From the NCBI RefSeq assembly GCF_042477335.2, contig NC_091247.1:3742501-3806500 (forward strand): a DNA stretch of 64,000 nt, written 5' to 3'. Shown piece after piece: positions 12,474-23,711 of the stretch (positions are counted from its first letter, which is position 1; each line of letters opens with the position of its first letter). The DNA comes from Ovis canadensis (taxonomy: Eukaryota > Chordata > Mammalia > Artiodactyla > Bovidae). A program made the position numbers and the translations under genes. The notes under the pieces were generated by a model. The model was not told the DNA's origin, did not search any database, and saw only the letters and a program-made list of their open reading frames with translations.

Positions 12474-12757
12474 TGTGCTGTGCTAGGTTGCTTAGTCATG
12501 TCCCGCTCTGTAACCCAGTGGACTGTAGCCCACCAGACCCCTCTGTCCATGGGATTCTCCAGTTAAGAATTCTGCAGTGGGTTGCCATGCCCTCCTCCAG
12601 GGGATCTTCCCAACCCAGGGGTCGAACCCAGGTCTCCCGAATTTCAGGCGGAGTACCCTAGCCCTTCTCTGGGGGTATCTTCCTGACCCAGGAATTGAAC
12701 CAGGGTCTTCTGCATTGCAGGCGGGTTCTTTACCAGCTGAGCTATCAGGAAAGCCCC
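12474..12757 (-). mobile_element. Bov-tA/Bov-A2 SINE
   Basis: Antisense dimer-like SINE. It runs from the 'ggttgcttagtcatgtcccg' tail to the tRNA-like head 'ccagctgagctatcaggaaa', with two successive head-like segments. Confidence 0.8.
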
Positions 12758-12769
12758 GCATATACATAC

Positions 12770-13278
12770 AGCCACTCTTTTCTTCAATTCTTTTTCTGTA
12801 TAGGTCATTACAGAGTACTGAGAAGAGTTCCCTGTGCTGTGCAGTATATCTTTATTAGTTACCTATTTTATATATGGCAATGTGTATGTCAATCCCAGTT
12901 TCCCAGTTTATCCCTCCCTGGCTCTCTGCTTTCCCTCCTGGTAACCATAAGTTGGTCTTCTCCATCTGGGTTCCTATTCCTGTTTTGTAAATAAGTTCAT
13001 TTGTATTGTTTTATTTTATTTTATTTTATTTATTTATTTTTTTGAGAAGGAAATGGCAATCCACTCCAGCATTCTTGCCTGGAGAATTCCATGGACAGCA
13101 GAGTTTGGGGGGCTGTCACATGGGATTGCAAAGAGTAAAAATTCCACATATCGCAGTAGCATATGATATTTGTCTCTGACATTTCACTCAATATGACAAT
13201 TTCTAGGTCCATTCATGTTGCTACAAATGGTGTTATTTCATTATTTCTAATGTCTGAGTAGTAGTCCATTGTATATAT
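12770..13278 (-). mobile_element. L1 3' part, interrupted by a short SINE and a BovB
   Basis: Antisense L1 ORF2/3' sequence ('gttccctgtgctgtgcagta', 'ctaggtccattcatgttgct'). A short SINE piece occupies 13,044-13,129. The L1 text resumes at 16,814 after the BovB insertion. Confidence 0.75.
13044..13129 (+). mobile_element. Partial Bov-A SINE
   Basis: Contains 'gagaaggaaatggcaatcca' and 'cattcttgcctggagaattc' but lacks the tRNA-like head. A truncated copy within the L1. Confidence 0.65.
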
Positions 13279-16200
13279 CAGTTCAGTTGTTCAGTCATGT
13301 CCGACTCTCTGCGACTCCATGAATCGCAGCACGCCAGGCCTCCCTGTCCATCACCATCTCCCGGAGTTCACTCAGACTCGTGTCCATCGAGTCCGAGATG
13401 CCATCCAAGCCATCTCATCCTTGGTCATCCCCTTCTCCTCCTGCCCCCAATCCCTCCCAGCATCAGAGTCTTTTCCAATGAGTCAACTCTTCGTATGAGG
13501 TGGCCAAAGTACTGGAGTTTCAGCTTTAGCATCATTCCCTCCAAAGAAATCCCAGGGCTGATCTCCTTCAGAATGGACTGGTTGGATCTCCTTGCAGTCC
13601 AAGGGACCCTCAAGAGTCTTCTCCAACACCACAGTTCAAAAGCATCAATTCTTCGGCGCTCAGCTTTCTTCACAGCCCAACTCTCACATCCATACATGAC
13701 CACAGGAAAAACCATAGCCTTGACTAGACGGACCTTAGCGGCAAAGTAATGTCTCTGCTTTTGAATATGCTGTCTAGGTTGGTCATAACTTTTCTTCCAA
13801 GGAGTAAGCGTCTTTTAATTTCATGGCTGTAATCACCATCTGCAGTGATTTTGGAGCCCAAAAAAATAAAATCTGACACTGTTTCCACTGTTTCCCCATC
13901 TATTTCCCATGAAGTGATGGGACCGGATGCCATGATCTTCGTTTTCTGAATGTTGAGCTTTAGGCCAACTTTTTCACTCTCCTCTTTCACTTTCATCAAG
14001 AGACTTTTTAGTTCCTCTTCACTTTCTGCCATAAGGGTGGTGTCATCTGCATACCTGAAGTTATTGATATTTCTCCCAGCAATCTTGATTCCAGCTTGTG
14101 TTTCTTCCAGTCCAGCGTTTCTCATGATGTACTCTGCATATAAGTTAAATAAGCGGGGTGACAATATACAGCCTTGACATACTCCTTTTCCTATTTGGGA
14201 CCCGTCTGTTGTTCCATGTCCAGTTCTAACTGTTGCTTCCTGACCTGCATTCAGATTTCTCAAGAGGCAGGTCAGGTGGTCTGGTATTCCCATCTCTTGA
14301 AGAATCTTCCACAGTTTATTGTGATCCACACAGTCAAAGGCTTTGGCATAGTCAATAAAGCAGAAATAGATGTTTTCCTGGAACTCTCTTGCTTTTTCGA
14401 TGATCCAGCGGATGTTGGCAATTTGATCTCTGGTTCCTCTGCCTTTTCTAAAACCAGCTTGAACATCAGGGAGTTCACAGTTCACGTATTGCTGAAGCCT
14501 GGCTTGGAGAATTTTGAGCATTACTTTACTAACATGTGAGATGAGTGCCATTGTGTGGTAGTTTGAGCATTCTTTGGCATTGCCTTTCTTTGGGATTGGA
14601 ATGAAAACGGACCTTTTCCAGTCCTGTGGCCACTGCTGAGTTTTCCAAATTTGCTGGCATATTGAGTGCAGCACTTTCACAGCATCATCTTTCAGGATTT
14701 GAAACAGCTCAACTGGAATGCCATCACCTCCACTATCTTTGTTCATAGTGATGCTTTCTAAGGCCCACTTGACTTCACATTCCAGGATGTCTGGCTCTAG
14801 ATGAGTGATCACATCATCATGATTATCTGGGTTGTGAAGATCTTTTTTGTACAGTTCTTCTATGTATTCTTGCCACCTCTTCTTAATATCTTCTGCTTCT
14901 GTTAGGTCCCTACCATTTCTGTCCTTTATTGAGCCCATCTTTGCATGAAATGTTCCCTTGGTATCTCTGATTTTCTTGAAGAGATCTCTAGTCTTTCCCA
15001 TTCTGTTCTTTTCCTCTATTTCTTTGCATTGATCACTGAAGAAGGCTTTCTTATTTCTTCTTGCTATTCTCTGGAACTCTGCATTCAGATGCTTATATCT
15101 TTCCTTTTCTCCTTGGCTTTTTGCCTCTGTTCTCTTCACAGCTATTTGTAAATCCTCCCCAGACAACCATTTTGCTTTTTTGCATTTCTTTTCCATGGGG
15201 ATGGTCTTGATCCCTGTCTCCTGTACAATGTCATGAACCTCAGTCCATAGTTCATTAGGCACTCTATCTATCAGATCTAGACCCTTAAATCTATTTCTCA
15301 CTTCCACTGTAGAATCATAAGGGATTTGATTTAGGTCATACCTGAATGGTCTAGCGGTTTTCCCTACTTTCTTCAATTTCAGCCTGAATTTGGTAATAAG
15401 GAGTTCATGATCTGAGCCACAGTCAGCTCCTGGTCTTGTTTTTGTTGACTGTATAGAGCTTCTCCATCTTTGGCTGCAAAGAATATAATCAATCTGATTT
15501 TGGTGTTGACCATCTGGTGATGTCCATGTGTGGAGTCTTCTCTTGTGTTGTTGGAAGAGGGTGTCTGCTATGACCAGTGCATTTTCTTGGCAAAACTCTA
15601 TGAGTCTTTGCCCTGCTTCTTTCTGCATTCCAAGGCCAAATTTGCCCGTTGCTCCAGGTGTTTCTTGACTTCAGCTGCGACCGACCGGCGCACTAAGCAC
15701 AGCTGGGAGGAGCTACCCTGCTTCCGAGGTCAGGGGGGATGGCCGAGAGGAGCCATCCCGCGTCCGCCAGGGGCTGCAGCCAGGAGGAGCCACACCACGT
15801 CCAAGGAGCGGTGGCTACGTGGGCACAGGAAGGCTAGAGGAGCTATCCCAGGTTGAAGGTCAGGAAGGGCGGTGGTGAGGAAATACCCCTCATCCAAGGT
15901 AAGGAGCAGTGGCTCTGCTTTGCTGGAGCAGCTGTGAAGAGATACCCCATGCCCAAGGTAAGAGAAACTCAAGTAAGATGGCAGGTGTTGCAAGAGGGCA
16001 TCAGAGGGCAGACACACTGAAACCATACTCACAGAAAACTAGCCAGTCTAATCACACTAGGACCACAGCCTCGTCTAACTCAGTGAAACTAAGCCATGCC
16101 GGCGGGGCAACCCAAGACGGGCGGGTCATGGTGGAGAGGTCTGACAGAACGTGGTTCACTGCAGAAGGGAATGGCAAACCACTTCAGTATTCTTGCCTTG

Positions 16201-16813
16201 GGAACCCCATGAACAGTAGGAAAAGGCAAAATGATAGGATACTGAAAGAGGAACTCCCCAGGTCAGTAGGTGCCCAACATGCTACTGGAAATCAGTGGAT
16301 AAATAACTCCAGAAAGAATGAAGGGATGGAGCCAAAGCAAAAACAATACCCAGCTGTGGATGTGACTGGTGATAGAAGCAAGGTCCGATGCTGTAAAGAG
16401 CAATATTGCATAGGAACCTGGAATGTCAGGTCCATGAATCAAAGCAAATTGGAAGTGGTCAAACAGGAGATGGCAAGAGTGAACGTTGACATTCTAGGAA
16501 TCAGCAAACTAAAATGGACTGGCATGGGTGAATTTAACTCAGATGACCATTATATCTACTACCGTGGGCAGGAATCCCTCAGAAGAAATGGAGTAGCCAT
16601 CATGGTCAACAAAAGAGTCCGAAATGCAGTACTTGGATGCAACCTCAAAAACGACAGAATGATCGCTGTTCGTCTCCAAGGCAAACCATTCAATATCACA
16701 GTTATCCAAGTCTATGCCCCAACCAGTAACGCTGAAGAAGCTGAAGTTGAACGGTTCTGTGAAGCCCTACAAGACCTTTTAGAACTAACACCCAAAATAG
16801 ATGTCCTTTTCAC
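13279..16813 (-). mobile_element. Near full-length BovB with inverted 5' third (twin-primed insertion)
   Basis: From 13,279 to 15,672 the element reads on the minus strand. It includes an open frame of 634 codons (15,628-13,724) with the endonuclease end (GSDHELLITKF), the RT blocks GFRKGRGTRDQIANIR and FCFIDYAKAFDCVDHNKLW, and the YADD box (FRYADDTTLM). From 15,673 to about 16,812 the 5' UTR and endonuclease start (CIGTWNVRSMNQSKLEVV, DDHYIYYRGQESLRRNG, VIQVYAPTSNAEEAEVE) read on the plus strand. Compared with the uninterrupted copy at 23,712-27,243, about 27 nt are missing at the break. The 9-bp duplication TGTATATAT flanks it at 13,270-13,278 and 16,814-16,822, and L1 sequence continues on both sides. 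The inversion splits ORF2, and a 1-nt deletion near 13,733 breaks the frame again. Confidence 0.9.
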
Positions 16814-17165
16814 TGTATATATGTATACTAGATACCACATCTTCTTTATCCGTTCATCTGTTGATGGACAGTGAGGCTGCTTCCACGTCCCGGCTATTGT
16901 AAATAGTGCTGCAATGAACAGTGGGGTGTACGTGTCATTTCAACTTATGGTTTTCTCTGGATTTATGACCAGGTGGAGTATCTTTTCATATGTTTCTTTG
17001 CAATCTGAATCTCTTCTTCCGTGAGGTGTCTGTTAAGATCTTTGGCCCATTTTTTAATAGAATTGTTTGTTTCCTTACTGTTGAGTTTCAAGAGACTTTT
17101 CTTTTTAAAAAACTTTTTTTACATCAGTCCTTTGTCAGATGTGTCCCTGATATCTTTCCTCCTGG
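16814..17165 (-). mobile_element. Continuation of the L1 interrupted by BovB
   Basis: Text such as 'tgttgatggacagtgaggct' and 'tattgtaaatagtgctgcaa' is the reverse complement of the L1 ORF2/3' region. It is the direct continuation of the L1 that stops at 13,278. Confidence 0.75.
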
Positions 17166-18310
17166 TCTGGCTTCTCTTCTCATTCTCTCATCCTTGTCTC
17201 TCACAGACAGAAATCCAGCTTACCCATTATTTCCCTCATGGATTATGCCTCTTGTATCCACAGAGTCATCACCATGCCCAAGCTCATCTAGCAAACGATG
17301 GATGTGGGTGTGGAGGGGCTGGGCCCCCAAGCCTGGGATTTGTCAAAAGCTGGCCCTAGGAGGTGACTAGGACGAGTTTGGGGTCCTTGGAGGCTGAGGG
17401 AGGCGGCCCTGGGGGGAGTCCTAGGCTGCTCCACAGGGAGCCTTGGGGTGGGGAGCTTGGCAGGGGCTGGGGTGTTGGGGGAGTGGCTTTGGCAGGTCCA
17501 GGAGACTAGGCTCCTCACCAACCCAACCTGGACGGCACAGGGGGCTGTCCCCTTCATGGACCTGGAGCTGCTGGGATCTGCAGTGGAGGGCTCTCTAGGG
17601 TGGGGATCTGAAGGCTGGGCCGAGGGGGACCAGGTTCCTCAGGTGTAGGAGGGAGAGACCCTGCTCTGAGCCCTGAGCTCTTAAATCCCCCCTCTGAGAG
17701 CCTCCCACCTTCCTGGAGGCTGGACTTTGGGCCCCTCTCCGCCTGGAGTGAGCGGAGGCTTCACAAAGCCCCCCTGCCAGGCCTCGGGCTGGTGGGCTCG
17801 GAGCTGCCCACAGAGCCTCAGGAGACTGGTCTACGCTGGACCCCAGCCTTGGCTCAGGTGGCACCGCTGGGGAGGGAACTGGGGACCCCGCAAAATCGGG
17901 GAGCACAGACCTGCCGCAGCAGCTCCAACCTGACCCCGCCTCAGCCTCCTCCTGTGTCATCAGAGAGGGTGGAGCTGGGGGCCTCCTCCCCTGAGACCCG
18001 GGCCTGGGGCAGATGCTGTCCTGTTTCGGGCTATGTTCTGCCCCTGCTGGTCACTGTCGGTAGTGCAGCCCCAGAAGGAACCCAGGTGGTGGTGGGCTGG
18101 ACCTTTCAGGGGAACATGAGGAGGGTGGGGCGGGAAATCAGAGACCCACCGGCGAGGACCACCCCCATCCCAGCTCCATCCTCTGCATCTCAGATTTATT
18201 GGGAGTTTGATGCACAGAGCTGACCTGTCCGATTGGCTGTGGGGGGAAGGGTAGCCAGTGGGAAAACTTCCTGGAGGGGGTGGTATTTGAAGCCAGCTGT
18301 AAGAAAAGGG
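17166..18310. other. GC-rich non-coding stretch
   Basis: No repeat of known type and no exon I can support on either strand. The open frames are short and unrelated to any family I recognise. Confidence 0.35.
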
Positions 18311-18574
18311 TGGAGAAGGCAGTGGCACCCCACTCCAGCACTCTTGCCTGGAAAATCCCATGGGTGGAGGAGCCTGGTGGGCTGCAGTCCATGGGGTCGC
18401 TAAGAGTCGGACCCGAGTGAGCGACTTCACTTTCACTTTTCACTTTCATGCATTGGAGAAGGAAATGGCAACCCACTCCAGTGTTCTTGCCTGGAGAATC
18501 CCAGGGATGGGGCAGCCTGGTGGGCTGCCGTCTATGCGGTCGCACAGAGTTGGACACGACTGAAGTGACTTAGC
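18311..18574 (+). mobile_element. Bov-A2 SINE (dimer)
   Basis: Two tandem Bov-A units, each 'cactccagnnntcttgcctg' through a 'gagtcggac' or 'gagttggacacgactgaag' tail, joined by 'ttcactttcatgcattggag'. Confidence 0.85.
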
Positions 18575-18808
18575 AGTAAGAAAAGGGGAGGTCCGGATGG
18601 AATTGGAAGGAAAAGGGTCCTATGTGAGCAAAGGCCCAGGAACAGTCCCCTGCCCCAGCCTGCATCCCTGACATGCCCAGGGTCTGTGTCCTGTCATTTT
18701 TCAGCAGTGAGGGCGCAGCTGGGCCCTCGGGGTGCCCTGGGCTGGCTCCTCCCACTCTGATGGAAGGAGAGCCTAAGGAGCCTTTTCGAGGGTCCCTGAG
18801 GCCACATA

Positions 18809-18975
18809 GGGGCTTCCCTGATAGCTCAGTTGGTAAAGAATCCGCCTGAAGTGCAGGAGACCCCTGTTCGATTCCTGGGTTGGGAAGATCCGCTGGAGAA
18901 GGGAAAGGCCACCCACTCCAGTATTCTTGCCTGGAAAATTCCATAGATTGTATAGTCCATGGGGTTGCAAAGGGG
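18809..18975 (+). mobile_element. Bov-tA SINE, 3'-truncated
   Basis: Begins 'ggcttccctgatagctcagt' and runs through 'cactccagtattcttgcctg' to 'tccatggggttgcaaag', where it stops without the usual tail. Confidence 0.8.
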
Positions 18976-19972
18976 CCGCATAAGAGGGGAGGGGAGGGAG
19001 CTCCCTGCCTGTCTCTCGGGCAGCCCCTCCCCAGAGACTATCCCTCTCCGAGGGAGGAACAATGTCTACCTGTCTTGATTTCTTATTAAGCCCAGGCTCC
19101 GTGAGAGCCGAGCAGCTGCGATTTTGCCCTTTCACTCCCTGGGTGTTTTGTTTTTTTTTTAATCTATTTTGATGGACGATGATTACTTTACAACACTGTG
19201 ATGGTTTTTGCTGTACATCAGCATGAATCAGCCGTAGGCATGCATGTGTCCCCCCCCCCGAACCCCTGTCCCCACCCCCTGTGTTAATAACACCACACAG
19301 AGACTGTTAAATCCGTCTCTGAATAAAGACATTTGCAGGATCGGATGAGTTTCATGGACTCTCAATGCGCCTTCCCTGGGTTTTCTCTTCCCCTTCACAA
19401 GTTTATGTCTCTTTGTCCTTCTGTCTGATGGACGCAGTCCAAGGACACGGAGGGGCCAGTTCTGCCCCAGGCTTCTGTGCAGGAGTCACAGTGGTTAACT
19501 TGTTCTGTAGCCTTTGGGCTTTCAGGGTTCTGACCGCAAATACCAGGTGGGACTTCAGCGAATTTCAGCAGAAGCGGTTCAGGAGGAGGACCCTGCAGCT
19601 CATACATCTAGCAGGAACCTGGGCGATCAGACCAGAGGGTGAGCGGGATCCAGGGGGCAGAAGTCACAGGACACCCAGCCCAGAAAGAGCCAGGTCAGCA
19701 GCGTGTCCTGGGCCACAGAGGTCACTGGTTAAGGCGTGCACTCTGTTAGTTTCCTGACAGCACCTGACTTTGCACACTGGGCCTCCACACTGTGAGAGCA
19801 TAACTGTGTGTTATTTCGTGTGTGTGCACACACACATAGACACACGCACAGACTCACACACAGACACATACATAGATACAGACACACACACACACAGACT
19901 CACACACATACACACACACAGTGGCCACTCTCCTGCCCACAGTGAGCTTGTCATCTCGAGCTGAATGGTGGG
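18976..19972. other. Non-coding; L1-type fragment and CA-rich tract
   Basis: An L1-type 3' fragment lies at about 19,148-19,260 ('gattactttacaacactgtg') and a CA-rich tract at 19,825-19,925. The rest shows no supported gene. Confidence 0.4.
19825..19925. repeat. (CA)n-rich simple repeat
   Basis: Imperfect CACA/CAGACA tract of about 100 bp. An open frame across it (Thr/His-rich) is a by-product of the repeat. Confidence 0.85.
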
Positions 19973-20466
19973 TGCGTTCAGTCTCTAAGTTGTGTCTCTG
20001 TGACCCCATGGACTAACAGCACGCCAGGCCTCCCTGTCCCTTACCATTACTGGAGTTTGTCCAAATTCATGTCCATTGAATCAGTAATGCCATTCAACCG
20101 TCTCATCCCTTCTGTCATCCCCTTCTCCCATCTTCGATCTTTCCCAGTACCAGGGTCTTTTCCAGTGTGTCGGTTCGTCACATCGGATGGCCAGAGTATT
20201 GGAGCTTCAGCATCAGTATTTCCAATAAATATTCAGGGTTGATTTCCTTTAGGATGGACTGGTTGGATCTCCTTGCTGTCCAAGGGACTCTCAAGTGTCT
20301 TCTCCAGCACCTCAGTTTGAGGCATCAATTCTTTGGTGTTCAGCCTTCATTATGGTCCAACTCTCACACCCATACATGACCACTGGAAAAACCATAGCTT
20401 TGGCTACACAGACCTTTGTCAGGAAAGTGATGTCTCTGCTCTTTAATATGCTGTCTAGGTTTGTCA
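19973..20466 (-). mobile_element. BovB 3'-end fragment, interrupted by a SINE
   Basis: Antisense BovB 3' end ('gcacgccaggcctccctgtc', 'ggatggactggttggatctc'). It is broken at 'ctgtctaggtttgtca' by the SINE at 20,467-20,719 and resumes at 20,720-20,745 ('ggttggtcatagcttttctt'). Confidence 0.85.
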
Positions 20467-20719
20467 CTCCAGTACGCTTGCCTGGAAAATCCCATGGACG
20501 GAGGAGCCTGGTGGGCTGCAGTCCATGGGGTCGCTGAGAGCTGGACACGACTCAGTGACTTTCCCTTTTCACTTTCATGCATTGGAGAAGGAAACGGCAA
20601 CCCATTCCAGTGTTCTTGCCTGGAGAATCCCGGGGGCTGGGGGAGCCTGGTGGGCTGCCGTCTATGGGGTCGCACAGAGTTGGACACGACTGAAGCGACT
20701 CAGCAGCAGCAACAGCAGC
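20467..20719 (+). mobile_element. Bov-A2 SINE nested in BovB
   Basis: Truncated dimeric SINE ending in a (CAG/CAA)n tail. The 10-bp flanks AGGTTTGTCA (20,457-20,466) and AGGTTGGTCA (20,720-20,729) match at 9 of 10 positions, as expected of a target-site duplication. The host BovB is the older element. Confidence 0.85.
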
Positions 20720-20745
20720 AGGTTGGTCATAGCTTTTCTTCCAAG

Positions 20746-22710
20746 GCTGGATTACCCCCTGAAAAGCCCACCCGGTGACTTGAAAACATCTGCCTTCAGT
20801 CCTGCGAAGCCTGGACCAGCTCCTCCCAGAAACCACCCCCACCCCGGCCTTTCCTGAGCCCTGCCCTTTGTGAGTGGACACCAAGACGCCCTCGTGAAGG
20901 GGCTGACGTGCTCCACTCACACCATCTGCCCGCAGACAGGCGCACCGGCTCCTCCTCGGGCTCCAGGCAGAGCCCGTCTGCTCTCCTTCCCGGCTCTAGA
21001 GCTGCCAGTCCACGGCCTGTGGCCCCTCCGTCCACCTTCAGACCCTGCAGCGTCCCATGGAGCCCCTGCACCGAGTCCTCTGACTTGGCCCACCCCCACG
21101 TCCTCCCTGCCTGGCCCCTCCAGCCCCCTCCCCATATCAGGGGTGATGGCACTGGGCCTGGGCACACCAGGATCGTCTCCATCTCACACTGAGCTGCCCA
21201 GCCCCCTGGTCCAGCCACACCTTCAGGTCTTCGCCACGAGCCTCACCTGGGCCTCGACTGGCTGGGAAGGGCACACAGGTGGCGCTGCCAGGACCAACGA
21301 GAGGGATGGTTCTGGGGCCTCTCAGGGGGCAGTGCCCACTCCAGGCTGACTGCATGGAGCAGGCATTCCTTCCTGCCATCCGACAGCGAGGAGGGGCCAC
21401 TGTGTGTGAGGAGCCACAAGCGGGGGACACACAGAAGGGCTGAGCCCCTCGGGAGCAGCGGGGGGACCTCCCAGGAGGGGAGCCCTGGCCTCATCGTGAC
21501 CTCAGGGTGATGCGTTCCCAGCAGAAGGGCTGCATGGTCAGGGGGAGGGGTCATAGAAGGTTCTGGGGTCTGGGGGGATGGGACCACCCACCACTGGAGT
21601 CAGAGGTGTGCAGTGTGGGAACGGTCTGGAGTCTTCCCCCACCTGTGCACAGACAGACACACACCCAGGACACACACGCACATGCACAGACGTACATACG
21701 CACGTGCACATGCATAGGAGACACACGGACACACTCACACAATACAGTATGCACGCAAACACACACTCAGACATGCATATCACACAGACGTACATGCAGG
21801 ACACACATACACACACACTTGGGCAGACAAGACACACACATGTACATCCATATACACAGAAAGGCACGCATGCACAGACACGTGTGCACAGGCAAACCCA
21901 GATGCACACATGTCACACACAGACGCACACACACACACACATGCACAAACAGCTGCACGGGGGCATGATGATGCCATTTGCACTTGGGTGGAAAGTTCTG
22001 GGCTCAGAAAGGCAGTGGAATGGGGGCTGGGGAAGCGAGACCTCTGCGTTTGTCGGTGGAGTCGCCCAGCACCTCTGAGCTGGAACCAGGGAGGAGCGGC
22101 AGCGATGGGGGAAGAGGTGGGTTTGGGAGGAGGGCAGACAGCTCAGGCTGTGTGGGGAGCAGAGAAGTTTCCAGAGAGTCAGCGAAGCCTCTTGGGTCCA
22201 CACTGGGGTACTGACCAGACAACAGGAAGATTGGCTCAGGCTACGAGGGGTAAGGGGGCTGCAGTAGGCCTGGTGGGCTGCCTGGAGGAGGTGCTTAGAG
22301 CTGTCCTGAGGTTGCACTTGGGGCTCAGGAGGTCTGGGGATATTGGGGTATCAGCTCCAAGGCGGGAGCTGGAGCCTGGATGGGGACCACCTCTCCAGGG
22401 GCCTCGAGGGACCAGGGCGGGTCCAGGCTTCCTGGGACTGGGGCAGTGAAGGCCACGGGACGGGAGGAGGGAGCACAAGGAAGCCGCTGTCTTATCTCCT
22501 GGCTCTGAACCCAGAGGCACTGCTTCCCGTTCTGAGAACACTCTCCTCCCAGACAAGGCTTCTCTGGACTTGTCTGACCTGAGAGCCAGGGGAGCTAATG
22601 ACATGATTGAGAACCTCCATTCACAGGATCCAAAGAAAATGATGTCTCCCCTCCCACCCCGCTAGACTGAGGGGCCTTTGTGAAGGGGAGGGGGTGGGGC
22701 TGCCGGTCCA
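20746..22710. other. GC-rich region upstream of the lipocalin pseudogene, with CA-rich tract
   Basis: No gene recognised. A long CA-rich microsatellite-like region spans 21,645-21,955. The remaining GC-rich open frames lack splice support or known motifs. Confidence 0.35.
21645..21955. repeat. CA/CACACG-rich low-complexity tract
   Basis: About 310 bp of imperfect CA dinucleotides with interspersed CG and TG ('cacacacgcacatgcacaga'). It opens reading frames on both strands (Thr/His-rich, Cys/Val-rich), which are artefacts. Confidence 0.85.
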
Positions 22711-22711
22711 G

Positions 22712-22718
22712 GGATAAA
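22712..22718 (+). promoter_or_regulatory. TATA-like element of the lipocalin pseudogene
   Basis: GATAAAT lies about 50 nt upstream of the signal-peptide codons, where the intact lipocalin has TATAAA. The first base of the box is changed (T to G), which may weaken it. Function inferred. Confidence 0.35.
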
Positions 22719-23711
22719 TGGGTGACCCCGAGGCCAGGCGCCCCTGGAGCAGACACGGGGACCCCAGCCAGGCAGCTGCTCCTCCTGACGGCCGGGCTGG
22801 GTCTACTCTCCGTGCTGGGGGCCCAGGGGCCCCAGCTGACCCCCACCAGCGTTCAGGAGGTGAGGGGCTCTGAGAGGCTGGGGTCGTGGGACGAGCATGG
22901 CCCAGGTCAGGCGCCTGTGCTGGGCTAGGGTCCCAGTCCTGCTGCTCCCACCCTGGGCGGACTTGGCCAGAGTCCCCTGTCTGTGTCTTTGGGGACGTCT
23001 CCCACACAGAGGAGGGGTGCTGGGTGATGTAGGGAGAGCCCACTCCCCTGTCGGAGCACAGTGTCTTCCTGGCCACCCGGGGTTGGGGGCAGGCTTAGGG
23101 AGCCTTTGGGCAGATTTCCATCCACAGTGGGTCCTCTCGGCCTCTTCATCCTGGTGAAGTCACGGCCGAGGCGGATGGCCTTTCTAAGACATAGTTCCCT
23201 CAGAGGTCAAAGTCATGGTTTGCAAGGAACTTTGCATATCTCAAGCCCTTCCGTAAACATAAAGAATATTGTCCCAATTATATTTTTCAAGGCTTACTAC
23301 ATTTAGGGTCAGTATTGAAGATCAAGCACATTATTATCAAGCATGTTAAAAACGTGGAAGAATAATGGTGCAGACGGAACAGTATCTGAGGTTTGCATGT
23401 GTCTAGATGCCACCACTCTCCGGTCACTGCTGAGCTCCCCTGGGGGACTGTCCCAGCCTCACCTTCTCAGGGGCCTTGGTGCCTCCTTGGCACATCCAGG
23501 GATGTGGCCTGGATGTCCCCAAGACTCAAGCCTGTGTTCCTGGTGTCCCCAACACCTGGGCTCCCGCTGAAGTGTCCAAGGGCCCCCAACCTTCTCTGCC
23601 CCCTTACCCACCACGTCCACTTTCCCTCTCTCAAAGATGGTCAACTTGATGGCTTCTTGTCCGTCTGGGTCTAAGGATCCAAATTCCTCTCTCCTTCCCT
23701 TTTTCCTTATT

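Noticed and set aside
13724..15628. 634-codon open frame, the longest in the window
   Set aside because: It is BovB endonuclease/reverse transcriptase (GSDH and YADD motifs), not a host gene.
21507..22317. Thr/His-rich and Cys/Val-rich frames
   Set aside because: They are translations of the CA-rich tract.
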